DNA of 41,870 nt. It comes from an uncultured Eubacteriales bacterium. GTDB lineage: Bacteria; Bacillota; Clostridia; Christensenellales; Borkfalkiaceae. Of the stretch, positions 33,951 to 41,870 are shown piece after piece (position 1 is the first letter of the stretch; each line of letters begins with the position of its first letter). The notes below the pieces were generated by a model that saw only the letters and a program-made list of their open reading frames with translations, had not been told where the DNA came from and did not search any database. The stretch lies in NCBI GenBank assembly GCA_900547645.1, contig URHP01000007.1, positions 1 to 41,870 of the forward strand, written 5' to 3'. A program made the translations under genes and the position numbers.

Positions 33951-35033
33951 ATGAACAAGACGTACAAAGTCGGTATTATCGGCGCGACCGGGATGGTCGG
34001 GCAGAGATTTGTGACACTGCTGGACGGGCATCCCCTGTTCCGGCCCGTGGTGCTTGCCGCAAGCGCACGCTCGGCGGGAAAGCGCTACGAAGACGCCGTG
34101 GGCGACAAATGGGCGATGGGCGTTCCCGTCCCCGCATACGCAAAAGACATGCGCATGCTCGACGCAGAGGCGGACGCCGAGACGATCGCCCGCCAGGTGG
34201 ATTTCGTATTCTGTGCCGTCAACATGAAAAAGGACGCGATCAAGGCGCTCGAAGAACGGTATGCCAAGCTCGAAGTGCCCGTCGTTTCCAACAACTCGGC
34301 GCATCGCGCAACGCCCGACGTGCCCATGATCATTCCCGAGATCAACGCCGATCACCTCAGCGTGATCGCAGCGCAGCGCGCGCGGCTCGGCACGAAACGC
34401 GGATTCATCGCGGTCAAGAGCAACTGCTCGCTGCAATCGTACGTTCCCCTGCTGCACCCGCTGAAAAAATTCGGCATCCGCTGCGCCGCGGTGACCACCT
34501 ATCAGGCGATCTCCGGCGCAGGAAAGACGTTTGCGACGATGCCCGAGATCGTGGACAACATCATCCCCTACATCGGCGGCGAGGAACAAAAGAGCGAGGA
34601 AGAGCCGCTCAAGATCTGGGGCCGCGTCGAAGACGGGCGCATCGTCAACGCGGACGGTCCCGTCATCACGTCGCAGTGTCTGCGCGTCCCCGTCTCCGAC
34701 GGGCATACGGCGGCGGTGTTCGTCTCCTTCGAACAGAAGCCCTCGAAGGCCGAGATCCTTGCCGCATGGGCGGATTATGCGGGAGAGCCGCAGAAACTCG
34801 GGCTCCCCTCCGCGCCCGGACAGTTCATCCACTACTTTGAAGAAGACGACCGCCCGCAGGCGAAACTCGACCGCATGACGGAACGCGGCATGGCGGTCTG
34901 CGCAGGACGGCTCCGCGAAGACGTTCTGTTCGACTATAAGTTCATCGGCCTTTCGCACAACACCCTGCGGGGCGCTGCGGGCGGCGCGGTGCTGCTTGCC
35001 GAACTGCTTGCGGCTAAGGGCTATTTCGACTGA
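33951..35033 (+). CDS. asd: Aspartate-semialdehyde dehydrogenase
   Basis: A 360-residue NADP-dependent enzyme converting aspartyl phosphate to aspartate semialdehyde. It has the N-terminal nucleotide-binding GATGMVGQR, VVSNNSAHR, and the catalytic cysteine in VKSNCSLQ. The length and motifs fit the longer type found in archaea, fungi and many Clostridia, not the ~330-residue Bacillus type. The start at 33951 has AAGGAG seven to eight bases upstream. The frame is open back to 33711, but that part is riboswitch and terminator RNA. First gene of the lysine operon. Confidence 0.96.
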   Translation: MNKTYKVGIIGATGMVGQRFVTLLDGHPLFRPVVLAASARSAGKRYEDAVGDKWAMGVPVPAYAKDMRMLDAEADAETIARQVDFVFCAVNMKKDAIKALEERYAKLEVPVVSNNSAHRATPDVPMIIPEINADHLSVIAAQRARLGTKRGFIAVKSNCSLQSYVPLLHPLKKFGIRCAAVTTYQAISGAGKTFATMPEIVDNIIPYIGGEEQKSEEEPLKIWGRVEDGRIVNADGPVITSQCLRVPVSDGHTAAVFVSFEQKPSKAEILAAWADYAGEPQKLGLPSAPGQFIHYFEEDDRPQAKLDRMTERGMAVCAGRLREDVLFDYKFIGLSHNTLRGAAGGAVLLAELLAAKGYFD

Positions 35034-35102
35034 GCCTGCAAGCGGCGGCATTCACATGACACGGGACGCGCGGCATAAAATGGCGCGCGGCAAGGAGATA
35101 TT

Positions 35103-35993
35103 ATGAGAGGATTTTTGCAGGGCAGCGCGACTGCCATGATCACGCCCTTCACGGACGACGGCATCAATTTCGACTGCTTCGGAAAGATGATCGAACACCA
35201 GATCAAGGGCGGCACGGATGCCCTCGTCATTTTGGGGACGACGGGCGAGCCTGCCACCATGTCCGAGGCCGAAAAGGAAAAACTCATGCGTTATGCCGTG
35301 GAACGGGCGAAGGGACGCATCAAACTCATCTTCGGCACGGGCGGCAACAACACCGAAAAAGCCGTTGCCATGACCGGACTTGCCGAGTCGCTCGGTGCAG
35401 ACGGGATCCTTGCCGTAACGCCCTATTACAATAAATGCACGCAGAACGGTCTTGTCGAATACTACAAGGCGATCTGCGGCGCGACAAGCCTCCCCGTCAT
35501 CTGCTACAACGTGCCGGGACGCACGGGCGTGAATATCCTCCCCGCGACGATGGAGCGCATTGCCGACATCCCCAACATGGCGGGCATCAAGGAAGCGAGC
35601 GGAAACATGCAGCAGGTCATGGAGACCGCGCGGCGCATCCGCTATAAGTGCGATCTGTATTCGGGAGAAGACGCGCTCAATCTGCCCATTCTGTGCGCGG
35701 GCGGTTCGGCCGTCATCTCCGTGGTCTCTAATCTCGTGCCCGATCAGGTGAAACTGCTGGTCAGATGCGTGCAGAACGGCGACCTCAGCGCCGCAAACAA
35801 CGTAAACGACACGCTGCTTCCCCTCATCAATGCATGCTTTGTGGAAGTCAACCCCATTCCCGTCAAGGCGGCGATGAACCTTCTTGGCTTTGACGCGGGC
35901 ATTCCCCGTGCGCCGCTTACCCCCATCGAGCCGGAGCACCTCAGACTCCTGAAGGACGCGCTCAACGAAAACCTCATTGAGGTGAATGCATGA
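35103..35993 (+). CDS. dapA: 4-hydroxy-tetrahydrodipicolinate synthase
   Basis: A 296-residue TIM-barrel aldolase condensing aspartate semialdehyde with pyruvate. Signatures are LGTTGEPATMSEAEKEKL, the active-site Tyr in CYNVPGRTGVN, and the Schiff-base Lys in AGIKEASGN. AAGGAG precedes ATG 35103. A 69-bp gap separates it from asd, with no promoter or terminator seen, and it overlaps dapB by four bases. Confidence 0.97.
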   Translation: MRGFLQGSATAMITPFTDDGINFDCFGKMIEHQIKGGTDALVILGTTGEPATMSEAEKEKLMRYAVERAKGRIKLIFGTGGNNTEKAVAMTGLAESLGADGILAVTPYYNKCTQNGLVEYYKAICGATSLPVICYNVPGRTGVNILPATMERIADIPNMAGIKEASGNMQQVMETARRIRYKCDLYSGEDALNLPILCAGGSAVISVVSNLVPDQVKLLVRCVQNGDLSAANNVNDTLLPLINACFVEVNPIPVKAAMNLLGFDAGIPRAPLTPIEPEHLRLLKDALNENLIEVNA

Positions 35994-36745
35994 AGATCAT
36001 TCTGTGCGGCGCCTGCGGGCGCATGGGCAAAAATGTTGCGGAAACGGCGGCGGAACGCAATGTCACGATCGCCGCAGGCGTGGACGTGATCGCCGCGCCC
36101 GCCCCCTTCCCGCTCTATTCAAATCTTGCCGACGTCACCGAACAGGCGGACGCCGTTGTGGACTTTTCCTCCGCCTCCGCCCTTGAAAGCGTGCTTGCCT
36201 TCTGCAAGGGCAGGGCGATTCCCGTCGTGCTGGCGGCAACGGGCTACACGGAACAAGACCTCGCCCGCATCCGCAAAGCTTCGGAAACGATCGCCGTATT
36301 CAAGACGGGGAATCTGTCCGTCGGCATCAACCTGCTGCAGTATCTGGCAAAGAAATCGGCAGAGATTTTGGGCGACGCCTTTGATGCGGAGATCGTGGAA
36401 CGGCATCACCACTTCAAAAAGGACGCCCCTTCCGGAACCGCGCTCATGCTTGCGGAGAGCGTGAACGAAGGATTCGGCGGAAACAAAGAAAACGTATACG
36501 GTCGGCACGGCATGGTCGGCGCAAGGGAGAAGCGGGAGATCGGGATCCACGCCGTGCGCGGCGGCACCATCGTCGGCGAACATGAGGTCATGTTTGCGGG
36601 CGAAGACGAGATCGTCACCCTTTCCCACTCGGCGCGCAGCCGCAAAGTGTTTGCCTCCGGCGCACTGAAAGCCGCCGCGTGGCTGGTCGGCAGAGCGCCG
36701 GGACTGTACGATATGACCGACCTGCTGGCAGATTATCTGGATTGA
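35990..36745 (+). CDS. dapB: 4-hydroxy-tetrahydrodipicolinate reductase
   Basis: A 251-residue NAD(P)H-dependent reductase acting on the DapA product. The Rossmann motif GACGRMGKN is at the N-terminus, and the family signature ERHHHFKKDAPSGTALML carries the catalytic His and Lys. The ATG overlaps the dapA stop (ATGA, 35990-35993), showing translational coupling. Last gene of the L-box operon. Confidence 0.97.
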   Translation: MKIILCGACGRMGKNVAETAAERNVTIAAGVDVIAAPAPFPLYSNLADVTEQADAVVDFSSASALESVLAFCKGRAIPVVLAATGYTEQDLARIRKASETIAVFKTGNLSVGINLLQYLAKKSAEILGDAFDAEIVERHHHFKKDAPSGTALMLAESVNEGFGGNKENVYGRHGMVGAREKREIGIHAVRGGTIVGEHEVMFAGEDEIVTLSHSARSRKVFASGALKAAAWLVGRAPGLYDMTDLLADYLD

Positions 36746-36755
36746 AAAAACCTAT

Positions 36756-36795
36756 ATCAAAAACAGCTCTGCATTTTTGCAGAGCTGTTTTTGAT
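36756..36795 (+). terminator. Bidirectional terminator after dapB
   Basis: An 18-bp perfect inverted repeat (36756-36773 with 36778-36795) with a 4-nt loop, holding TTTTT in its distal arm and AAAAA in the proximal arm. It can end dapB on the plus strand and the membrane protein gene ending at 36818 on the minus strand. Confidence 0.88.
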
Positions 36796-36817
36796 GTACC
36801 AATACCATGTTCTTATG

Positions 36818-37627
36818 TCAGCAATATTGTAATAATTGCTGATAAAGAGGTGTCCCCTCAGGCACATCCCAGGTTTCCTTTGAGCCATCCGAATAGGAAA
36901 CAAGGAAAGTCGTCACCATATGTCCGTTTGCAGACATTGCGCCAATAATCGATCCAGCAGTTCCGGCGAGGAAAGCGCCGAATAGTCCTTTTTTGAGCCT
37001 GTCTCTTTGATCGGTCACCGTGTATCGACCGATGATTTGCGTGCTTTTTATCTTGGACAATTTTTCTTGAAGCTCCTGTTCAACAGTCTGCGCATACTGT
37101 ATTTGTCGGCCTTTGTTTTCCAGGTTTTTCTGCAAAGCCCTTTCCACAATGCCCACTCTCTTCATTTTTATGAATATGTATGAAAAAATCCATGCCAAAC
37201 TGGAAAAAAGCCCACCTGTCATAATTAAATAAGGAGCACCCGACATTGTAAAATTAAGATTACTTGACTCCTCAAATAGAATCTTCCAAATTTCAACGAT
37301 TTCGTTGATGTTTGCTCCTAAGACAGCAGAAAATACGGCAACAAGAATTGCGCAAATAACGGCAATAATCGCAAAAACAAACTCCGCAAATCCGCCAAAT
37401 CTTGCCAACGTCAGAAGCGTATAAAGAGCTGTCAAGACGACTGAAATTATTGCAAATGTTCGTACAAGTTCAATAGACACTGTGCTCGGAAACACTAACC
37501 GTTGATCAAATAAATTGTAAGTGCCATAAAACGGTAAACATATGCCTATAATCGCTAACACAAGCCCTATTCCCGCCGCAACCATTGCTATTGTAAATAA
37601 AAATTTTTCTCTTGTATTCTGTCTCAT
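36818..37627 (-). CDS. Four-helix membrane protein with coiled-coil and Gly-rich C-terminal extension
   Basis: A 269-residue protein. Four hydrophobic helices (about 11-33, 55-75, 83-104, 132-153) are followed by a coiled coil (~160-193) and a tail with a small Gly-zipper-like helix (LFGAFLAGTAGSIIGAMSANG) and SYSDGSKETWDVPEGTPLYQQLL. The helix region resembles the next gene at 37714 (GLVLAIIGICLPF against GLVLAVVGICIPF), so the two are paralogues, and this one has gained the extension. Codon use and base composition are much more AT-rich than in neighbouring genes, which suggests transfer or relaxed selection. GGGAG precedes ATG 37627. Function unknown. Confidence 0.75.
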   Translation of the reverse strand: MRQNTREKFLFTIAMVAAGIGLVLAIIGICLPFYGTYNLFDQRLVFPSTVSIELVRTFAIISVVLTALYTLLTLARFGGFAEFVFAIIAVICAILVAVFSAVLGANINEIVEIWKILFEESSNLNFTMSGAPYLIMTGGLFSSLAWIFSYIFIKMKRVGIVERALQKNLENKGRQIQYAQTVEQELQEKLSKIKSTQIIGRYTVTDQRDRLKKGLFGAFLAGTAGSIIGAMSANGHMVTTFLVSYSDGSKETWDVPEGTPLYQQLLQYC

Positions 37628-37660
37628 AATCCGCTCTCCCGTAATTTAAACAATACAAAA

Positions 37661-37692
37661 TAAAATGCGCCACTCAAATGAGTGACGCATTT
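37661..37692 (-). terminator. Terminator between the paired membrane protein genes
   Basis: AAAATGCGCCACTCA pairs with TGAGTGACGCATTTT with one mismatch and a 2-nt loop. TTTT ends the stem on the minus strand. It separates transcription of the 37714 gene from the AT-rich gene. Confidence 0.75.
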
Positions 37693-37713
37693 TGATTGCA
37701 ATAAGAAAAAATG

Positions 37714-38244
37714 TTATTTGAGCCTGGAAACAAGCAACGCAACACCAGAAACGACACCCCCCCCCATGACGAGATAGGCGCCGGACGCGGCGACAAAGGA
37801 AGCATCCGTAAGATCGGCAAGTCCGCCGAGGATGCCGCCGAAAATACCGCCCGCATTGTTGCCGATGGACGTGAGATCGTACTGCGCCGCATAGGTCGCC
37901 GCAAAGGTGATAACGAGCGCCGCAAACACGATGGTCGCGATCGCAAGCAGCAGCTTGAACAGCCCCTTAAAGCGGATCACACCGAGTTTGCCAAGCAGGA
38001 CGAGCGCCGCCGCAATTGCCGTAAACACCAGCGAGACGATCGCAAACGCCTGCACGGTAGCAATCGGGAAATCCCCGTCCGCGAGTCCTTCCGCAAACAG
38101 CTTGATCCCTTCGCTCTGACCAAGCACGTTGAGCCGGAAGAAGGGAATGCAGATGCCGACGACGGCGAGCACAAGCCCGACGAGCGCCATGAGCATCATG
38201 AGCAGATCGAACAATCCGATTTTGTTCTTCTTTTTTGCCATCAT
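37714..38244 (-). CDS. Four-helix membrane protein, paralogue of the adjacent gene
   Basis: A 176-residue protein with four membrane helices (first MMLMALVGLVLAVVGICIPFF) and a claudin-like spread of loops. Similarity to the neighbour is clear in helix 1, helix 2 (AFAIVSLVFTAIAAALVLL against TFAIISVVLTALYTLLTLA) and helix 4 (GAYLVMGGGVVSG against APYLIMTGGLFSS). It lacks the C-terminal extension and has the normal GC-rich composition. Two ATG codons in a row start the gene; GGAGA lies four bases before the first. A TATAAT at about 38274 on the minus strand is a likely -10 box. Function unknown. Confidence 0.75.
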   Translation of the reverse strand: MMAKKKNKIGLFDLLMMLMALVGLVLAVVGICIPFFRLNVLGQSEGIKLFAEGLADGDFPIATVQAFAIVSLVFTAIAAALVLLGKLGVIRFKGLFKLLLAIATIVFAALVITFAATYAAQYDLTSIGNNAGGIFGGILGGLADLTDASFVAASGAYLVMGGGVVSGVALLVSRLK

Positions 38245-38352
38245 TTTCTCTCCTTTTCGGAATTTTCTCTATTATACTATAAACGGCGCGAAAAAGGAAG
38301 AGTTCGGGCAAAATTTCCCGAAAAAAATTTATTACTTCACAAAGTGCACAGA

Positions 38353-39456
38353 TCAGCGCGCAAGCTCCGCCTTGACCGCATCCAGCGCTGCAGAGACGGT
38401 ATCGTCCATATCAAAATATTTATACTGCCCCAATCTTCCGCCGAATACGACCTTTTCCTCCCCTTCCGCAAGCGTGCGGTACTGTTCGTACAGCCGCGAA
38501 TTCTTCGCATCGTTGACGGGATAATACGGCTCGTCCCCACGCTTCCATTCCGCAGAATATTCGCGGGAGATGACCGTTTTGGGCTGCGTGCCGAATTCAA
38601 AATGCTTATGCTCGATGATGCGCGTGTACGGTACCCCGGAATCGGTATAATTGATAACGGCGTTCCCCTGATAATTGGGCATCTCGAGCACCTCCGTTTC
38701 AAAGCGCACGGAACGGTATTCGAGCGCGCCGAAACGGTAGCGGTAATAGGCGTCGATGGGTCCCGTATAAATAACGCGGCGCGCCATGGAAAGGTACCCC
38801 TCCCTGTCCTCCAGAAAATCGCTCTTCAGGCGTACGTCCACGTCGGCAAGCAGCTTTGCCACGATCCTGGTATAGCCCCCTACGGGGATCCCCTGCCAGC
38901 GGTCGTTGAAATAATTGTTGTCAAACAGGAAGCGCACGGGAAGACGGCGGATGATGAACGCCGGAAGCTCCGTGCAGGGCCTGCCCCACTGCTTTTCCGT
39001 ATATCCCTTGATGAGCTTTTCGTAAATCGTTCTCCCGACCAGGCTCAGCGCCTGCTCCTCAAGATTTTTCGGTTCGGAAATCCCCTCCTTGCTGCGCTCC
39101 TCGGCAATGCGCGCTTCCGCCTGCGCGGGCGTAAACACATCGCGCCAGAGCTTGGTAAACGTGTTCATATTGAAGGGAAGATTGTAACATTCGTCCCGAT
39201 AGCGCGCAATGGGCTGATTGACAAACGCGTTGAATTCGGCAAAACGATTGACATACTCCCACACGCGTCTGTCCGACGTGTGAAAGATATGCGCCCCGTA
39301 ACGATGGACGTTGATCCCCTCGACGCTCTCCGTATAGACGTTTCCCCCGATATGATCGCGCCTGTCGATGACAAGAACGCTCTTTCCCGCACGCGCAAGT
39401 TCATAGGCGCACACGGCGCCGTAAAGACCGCTTCCGACAATCAGATAATCGTACAT
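38353..39456 (-). CDS. glf: UDP-galactopyranose mutase
   Basis: A 367-residue FAD enzyme converting UDP-galactopyranose to UDP-galactofuranose for cell-surface glycans. The N-terminus has the FAD dinucleotide fold (YLIVGSGLYGAVCAYELA, VIDRRDHIGGNVY). Further family marks are RYGAHIFHT, YNLPFNMNTF, KGYTEKQWG and the C-terminal FGGRLGQYKYFDMDD. The length is typical. AAGGAG precedes ATG 39456. It stands alone with its own promoter; no glycosyltransferase genes adjoin it. Confidence 0.97.
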   Translation of the reverse strand: MYDYLIVGSGLYGAVCAYELARAGKSVLVIDRRDHIGGNVYTESVEGINVHRYGAHIFHTSDRRVWEYVNRFAEFNAFVNQPIARYRDECYNLPFNMNTFTKLWRDVFTPAQAEARIAEERSKEGISEPKNLEEQALSLVGRTIYEKLIKGYTEKQWGRPCTELPAFIIRRLPVRFLFDNNYFNDRWQGIPVGGYTRIVAKLLADVDVRLKSDFLEDREGYLSMARRVIYTGPIDAYYRYRFGALEYRSVRFETEVLEMPNYQGNAVINYTDSGVPYTRIIEHKHFEFGTQPKTVISREYSAEWKRGDEPYYPVNDAKNSRLYEQYRTLAEGEEKVVFGGRLGQYKYFDMDDTVSAALDAVKAELAR

Positions 39457-39483
39457 ATGCTTGTTCTCCTTCGTATCCGTTAT

Positions 39484-39512
39484 ATTGTATCAAATCATGT
39501 GCCGCATGTCAA
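39484..39512 (-). promoter_or_regulatory. Sigma-A promoter of glf
   Basis: TTGACA (39512-39507), a 17-bp spacer and TACAAT (39489-39484) on the minus strand, about 28 bp upstream of the ATG. Confidence 0.85.
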
Positions 39513-39576
39513 GGTACGGATGCAGAATAAAACTTTCACATTCTGCCGTAAACTTTCATAAAAGCGTTACAAAATA

Positions 39577-39605
39577 TTGACCTGTCCGAAACATTCCACT
39601 ATTAT
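39577..39605 (+). promoter_or_regulatory. Sigma-A promoter of the HtrA-like gene
   Basis: TTGACC (39577-39582), a 17-bp spacer and TATTAT (39600-39605). An overlapping TATAAT three bases downstream would need a 20-bp spacer. Confidence 0.7.
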
Positions 39606-39649
39606 AATGTGCAATGTAATAGCGCTTTACAAACAGGAGGAAACGCTGT

Positions 39650-41140
39650 ATGAAACGCATCGGCAAATGTCTTCTTCTGACGCTTGTCGCAGTCATCTTT
39701 GTGTTTGCGCTCGTCCTGAGCGGCTGCACGACGCAGGCGTACGTCACGTCCATCGCAAAGACGGGTACGAACGGGGCGGAGGACATTTATACGATCACCT
39801 ATTCGGACGGTTCGACGGATACATTTACCGTCACCAACGGAACAGACGGACAGAATGCCGACATTTCCGCCATTTACGAGGCTTACAAAGAGCAGACGAA
39901 CGATCCCGATCTGACCTTTGAGGAATTCCTCGGCAAATATCTGACGCTGAATACCGACATGTCGTCGGCGATCAACCGAAGCCTGCAGTCCACCGCAAAG
40001 ATCTATGCGGAATTCGTGGAGACGACCACCACGGGCGGCGGGATCGGCGGGATCGGCGGGATCTTCGGACCGAGCTATTCCACTTCCGACATTGCCGTCT
40101 CGACAGGCGCGGCAGTCATTTACAGCATGGACGAAGCGGAAGACGGATACACCTATTTCGTGACCGACTACCACGTCGTCTTCAACAACAACGCAGACAG
40201 CTCCAAAAACGGCGGCAGCAAGATCGCGCGCAGCGTATACGCATATCTGTACGGGAGCGAAGGTTCCCCCGCCGCCGTCGATGAAAACGGCGACGGACAG
40301 GCGGATACGGACTCCAACGGCTACACCGTTTACGACTACGGCGACTACGCCATTCCGCTCGAATACGTGGGCGGCACAATCACTTATGACATTGCCGTGC
40401 TCCGCGCAAAGACGAGCGACGTCAAAGCGATCAACGAAAATGCGCAGGCCGTCACGCTTGCGGACGAATATCACGTGGGCGAAGCGGCGATCGCCATCGG
40501 CAACCCCGAAGGGTACGGACTGAGCGTGACGCAGGGCATCATCAGCACCGAGAGCGAATATATCACGCTCAAGATCGACGATACGGCTCGCTCTTACCGC
40601 TCCATCCGCATCGATACCGCACTCTACAGCGGCAATTCGGGCGGCGGACTGTTCAACAAGAACGGCGAACTCATCGGCATCACGAATGCGGGCAACGACG
40701 AAGACCAGAACATCAACTATGCCGTTCCGCTCGAAATCGTGCGCGGCACGGTGGACGGGATCCTTCACAGCGCCAACGACGGCAATGACGAGACGGACGG
40801 CGCCTACCGCCTGTTGTTGGGCGTGACCGCCTCGACACGCAATTCCAAATACGTCTACGACGCCGCAAGCGGCTACGGAAACATTTCGGAGGAAGTCATC
40901 CTCGCATCCGTCAATTCGGGCTCCGTCGCCGAGATGCTGGGACTTGCGGAAGGCGACAGAATCGTCTCCGTTATTATCAACGGAACGGCGCATACGATCG
41001 ACCGCTCCTTTGAGATCGAAAACCTCTCGCTCACCGTCCGCCCCAACGACATGGTGCAGATCGTCTACGAACGCGACGGACAGCAGGCGACGACGCAGAC
41101 GGTGACCGTGTCGCTTTCCGACCTCACCGCCGTTGCATGA
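39650..41140 (+). CDS. HtrA/DegP-type serine protease lipoprotein with PDZ domain
   Basis: A 496-residue protein. The signal peptide ends in LSGC (Cys26), a classic lipobox, so the protease is anchored outside the membrane. A short domain with SDGSTDTFTVTNGTDGQ follows (about 52-68), a motif common in clostridial surface lipoproteins, then a helical part and a Gly-rich linker (GGGIGGIGGIFG). The trypsin-like domain has His175 (TDYHVV), Asp247 (YDIAVL) and Ser330 (YSGNSGGGLF), all three catalytic residues. A PDZ domain occupies ~395-490. Between His and Asp, residues 211-224 (DENGDGQADTDSNG) look like a calcium-binding loop. AGGAGG lies nine bases before ATG 39650. A probable extracytoplasmic quality-control or processing protease. 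Confidence 0.92.
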   Translation: MKRIGKCLLLTLVAVIFVFALVLSGCTTQAYVTSIAKTGTNGAEDIYTITYSDGSTDTFTVTNGTDGQNADISAIYEAYKEQTNDPDLTFEEFLGKYLTLNTDMSSAINRSLQSTAKIYAEFVETTTTGGGIGGIGGIFGPSYSTSDIAVSTGAAVIYSMDEAEDGYTYFVTDYHVVFNNNADSSKNGGSKIARSVYAYLYGSEGSPAAVDENGDGQADTDSNGYTVYDYGDYAIPLEYVGGTITYDIAVLRAKTSDVKAINENAQAVTLADEYHVGEAAIAIGNPEGYGLSVTQGIISTESEYITLKIDDTARSYRSIRIDTALYSGNSGGGLFNKNGELIGITNAGNDEDQNINYAVPLEIVRGTVDGILHSANDGNDETDGAYRLLLGVTASTRNSKYVYDAASGYGNISEEVILASVNSGSVAEMLGLAEGDRIVSVIINGTAHTIDRSFEIENLSLTVRPNDMVQIVYERDGQQATTQTVTVSLSDLTAVA

Positions 41141-41153
41141 TCCGTCAACGATC

Positions 41154-41187
41154 AAATAGGGCGCTTCCCGCAGGAAGCGCCCTATTT
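41154..41187 (+). terminator. Bidirectional terminator between convergent genes
   Basis: A 15-bp perfect stem (41154-41168 with 41173-41187) and CGCA loop. T-rich sequence ends the stem on both strands. It serves the protease gene and the partial gene to the right. Confidence 0.88.
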
Positions 41188-41197
41188 GTCTGCCCTC

Positions 41198-41870
41198 TTA
41201 CAATTCGTAATGGATCGGATTGACGAGATATTTGATCTCGTCCAGTTCGTCCGCCGTCACATAGCCGGCGGGCGCGTTGAGGAGCGAAGGGATGCGATTG
41301 ACGATGGTCGCGCAGGTATGCTCGACCGTGGCGGGCTTGACGACGCGGAATTCCGTATCCGGCTCGCCCGTGATCTTCCAGTCGCAAAGATCGCCGTCAT
41401 CGGGTCCATACACTTTGCCGATGGTCTCCTCTTCGATCACGATCCCCTGATAGGTCTCGATTGTGACGACTGCCGACATGCCGATGCATCTGCCCGCCTT
41501 GATCGTCTTTCCGAGCGTTTCGCTGTACAGATCTTTGTCTACCGTATAAGGAACGTTCTCCTGACGGATGGACTTGACGGTCAGACCGAGCTTGTTGCAG
41601 ATAGCCTCCGCCGCATTCCATGCATAGGAAGGGACGACCTCCGTCGGATGCGCGAGCGTCTTTTCAAACTCCTTCACCGTAAGATCGCAGCCGTGCGCCT
41701 TCGCAAGCGCAAGCCCGTAATCCTCTACATTATAGCTGTACGCGCCCTTGATTTTTTTGATCTCGGCGCAGCCGCCCGCGACCATCGCGACCATATTGAT
41801 CCAGAAAATATCCTGCATGCCGCTGCCCGTCACCGTGCAGTTATGTTCTTTGGCGAGCGCATCCAGCTTG
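41198..41870 (-). CDS. 2,4-diaminopentanoate dehydrogenase-like protein (5' end missing)
   Basis: The visible 223 codons are open to the window edge on the 5' side, so the N-terminal Rossmann half is outside. The segment [13 protein letters not shown], followed by [21 protein letters not shown] and a closing [10 protein letters not shown], resembles NAD(P)-dependent 2,4-diaminopentanoate dehydrogenase (Ord) of the anaerobic ornithine oxidation pathway, a member of the DapB-like fold group. In that role it deaminates 2,4-diaminopentanoate to 2-amino-4-oxopentanoate. The partner genes (ortAB, oraSE) are not in the window, so the role remains probable. A GTG at 41833 lies within the gene and is not its start. 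Confidence 0.65.
   Translation of the reverse strand, partial: KLDALAKEHNCTVTGSGMQDIFWINMVAMVAGGCAEIKKIKGAYSYNVEDYGLALAKAHGCDLTVKEFEKTLAHPTEVVPSYAWNAAEAICNKLGLTVKSIRQENVPYTVDKDLYSETLGKTIKAGRCIGMSAVVTIETYQGIVIEEETIGKVYGPDDGDLCDWKITGEPDTEFRVVKPATVEHTCATIVNRIPSLLNAPAGYVTADELDEIKYLVNPIHYEL

Noticed and set aside
38305..38330. TTCGGG/CCCGAA hairpin as terminator of glf
   Set aside because: On the minus strand the T-run lies before and not directly after the stem, so I cannot support it as an intrinsic terminator.
1..41870. CRISPR arrays, insertion sequences, prophage or rRNA
   Set aside because: I found no regularly spaced direct repeats, transposase or integrase motifs, phage structural genes or rRNA segments on either strand.

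Overview
The window is a fragment of a Clostridia-type Firmicutes chromosome (Bacillota). The evidence is a sporulation sigma factor (SigK), diaminopimelate-pathway lysine genes under an L-box, strict sigma-A style promoters, tandem feoA-feoB, and large lipoproteins with Listeria-Bacteroides (InlB-type) repeats. Coding DNA is GC-rich. The InlB-repeat and 'YSDGSTDTFTVTNGTDGQ'-type lipoproteins resemble those of uncultured gut Christensenellales-like lineages, but that placement is a guess. Bases 1-27 are a leftover Nextera transposase adapter, so the left edge is an assembly end and not biology. The right edge also cuts a gene.

Layout. 28-8037 (minus): two large surface lipoproteins, the first truncated and the second 1881 aa with about eleven degenerate ~85-aa repeats and a BspA-like leucine-rich block. 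8318-10382 (minus): YitT-family and small membrane proteins. 10411-11802: a DRE-TIM synthase of the isopropylmalate/homocitrate/Re-citrate group with a GTG start. 11999-15125: an iron(II) uptake operon feoA-feoA-feoB plus a Cys-rich small protein, with two palindromes just downstream of its promoter. 15289-17789: a divergent pair, ATP-grasp ligase and GNAT-like protein. 17831-20556: a divergent pair, GH13 glycosidase and M18 aminopeptidase, followed by a decayed LysR gene.

21010-24822 (minus): a methionine/one-carbon operon, metF - separate MetH-activation-domain protein - metH lacking that domain. 25017-26904: sigK, divergent from a DegV-family lipid-binding gene. 26953-27034: tRNA-Leu(UAG). 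27116-33548 (minus): a tightly packed six-gene run (DUF624-like membrane protein, methyltransferase, hslO, TPR protein, helical-repeat protein, DUF1848 protein). 33688-36745 (plus): lysine riboswitch, then asd-dapA-dapB. 36818-38244: two related four-helix membrane proteins, one in an AT-rich patch. 38353-39456: glf. 39650-41140: a membrane-anchored HtrA-type protease. 41198-end: a partial 2,4-diaminopentanoate dehydrogenase-like gene.

Most units have an easily read sigma-A promoter, nearly always with a 17-bp spacer, and an intrinsic terminator, so operon limits are unusually clear. I saw no phage, transposon, CRISPR or obvious defence island. The least explained parts are the giant repeat lipoprotein, the feo operator-like palindromes, the paired membrane proteins at 36.8-38.2 kb and the hslO-linked cluster of uncharacterised genes.
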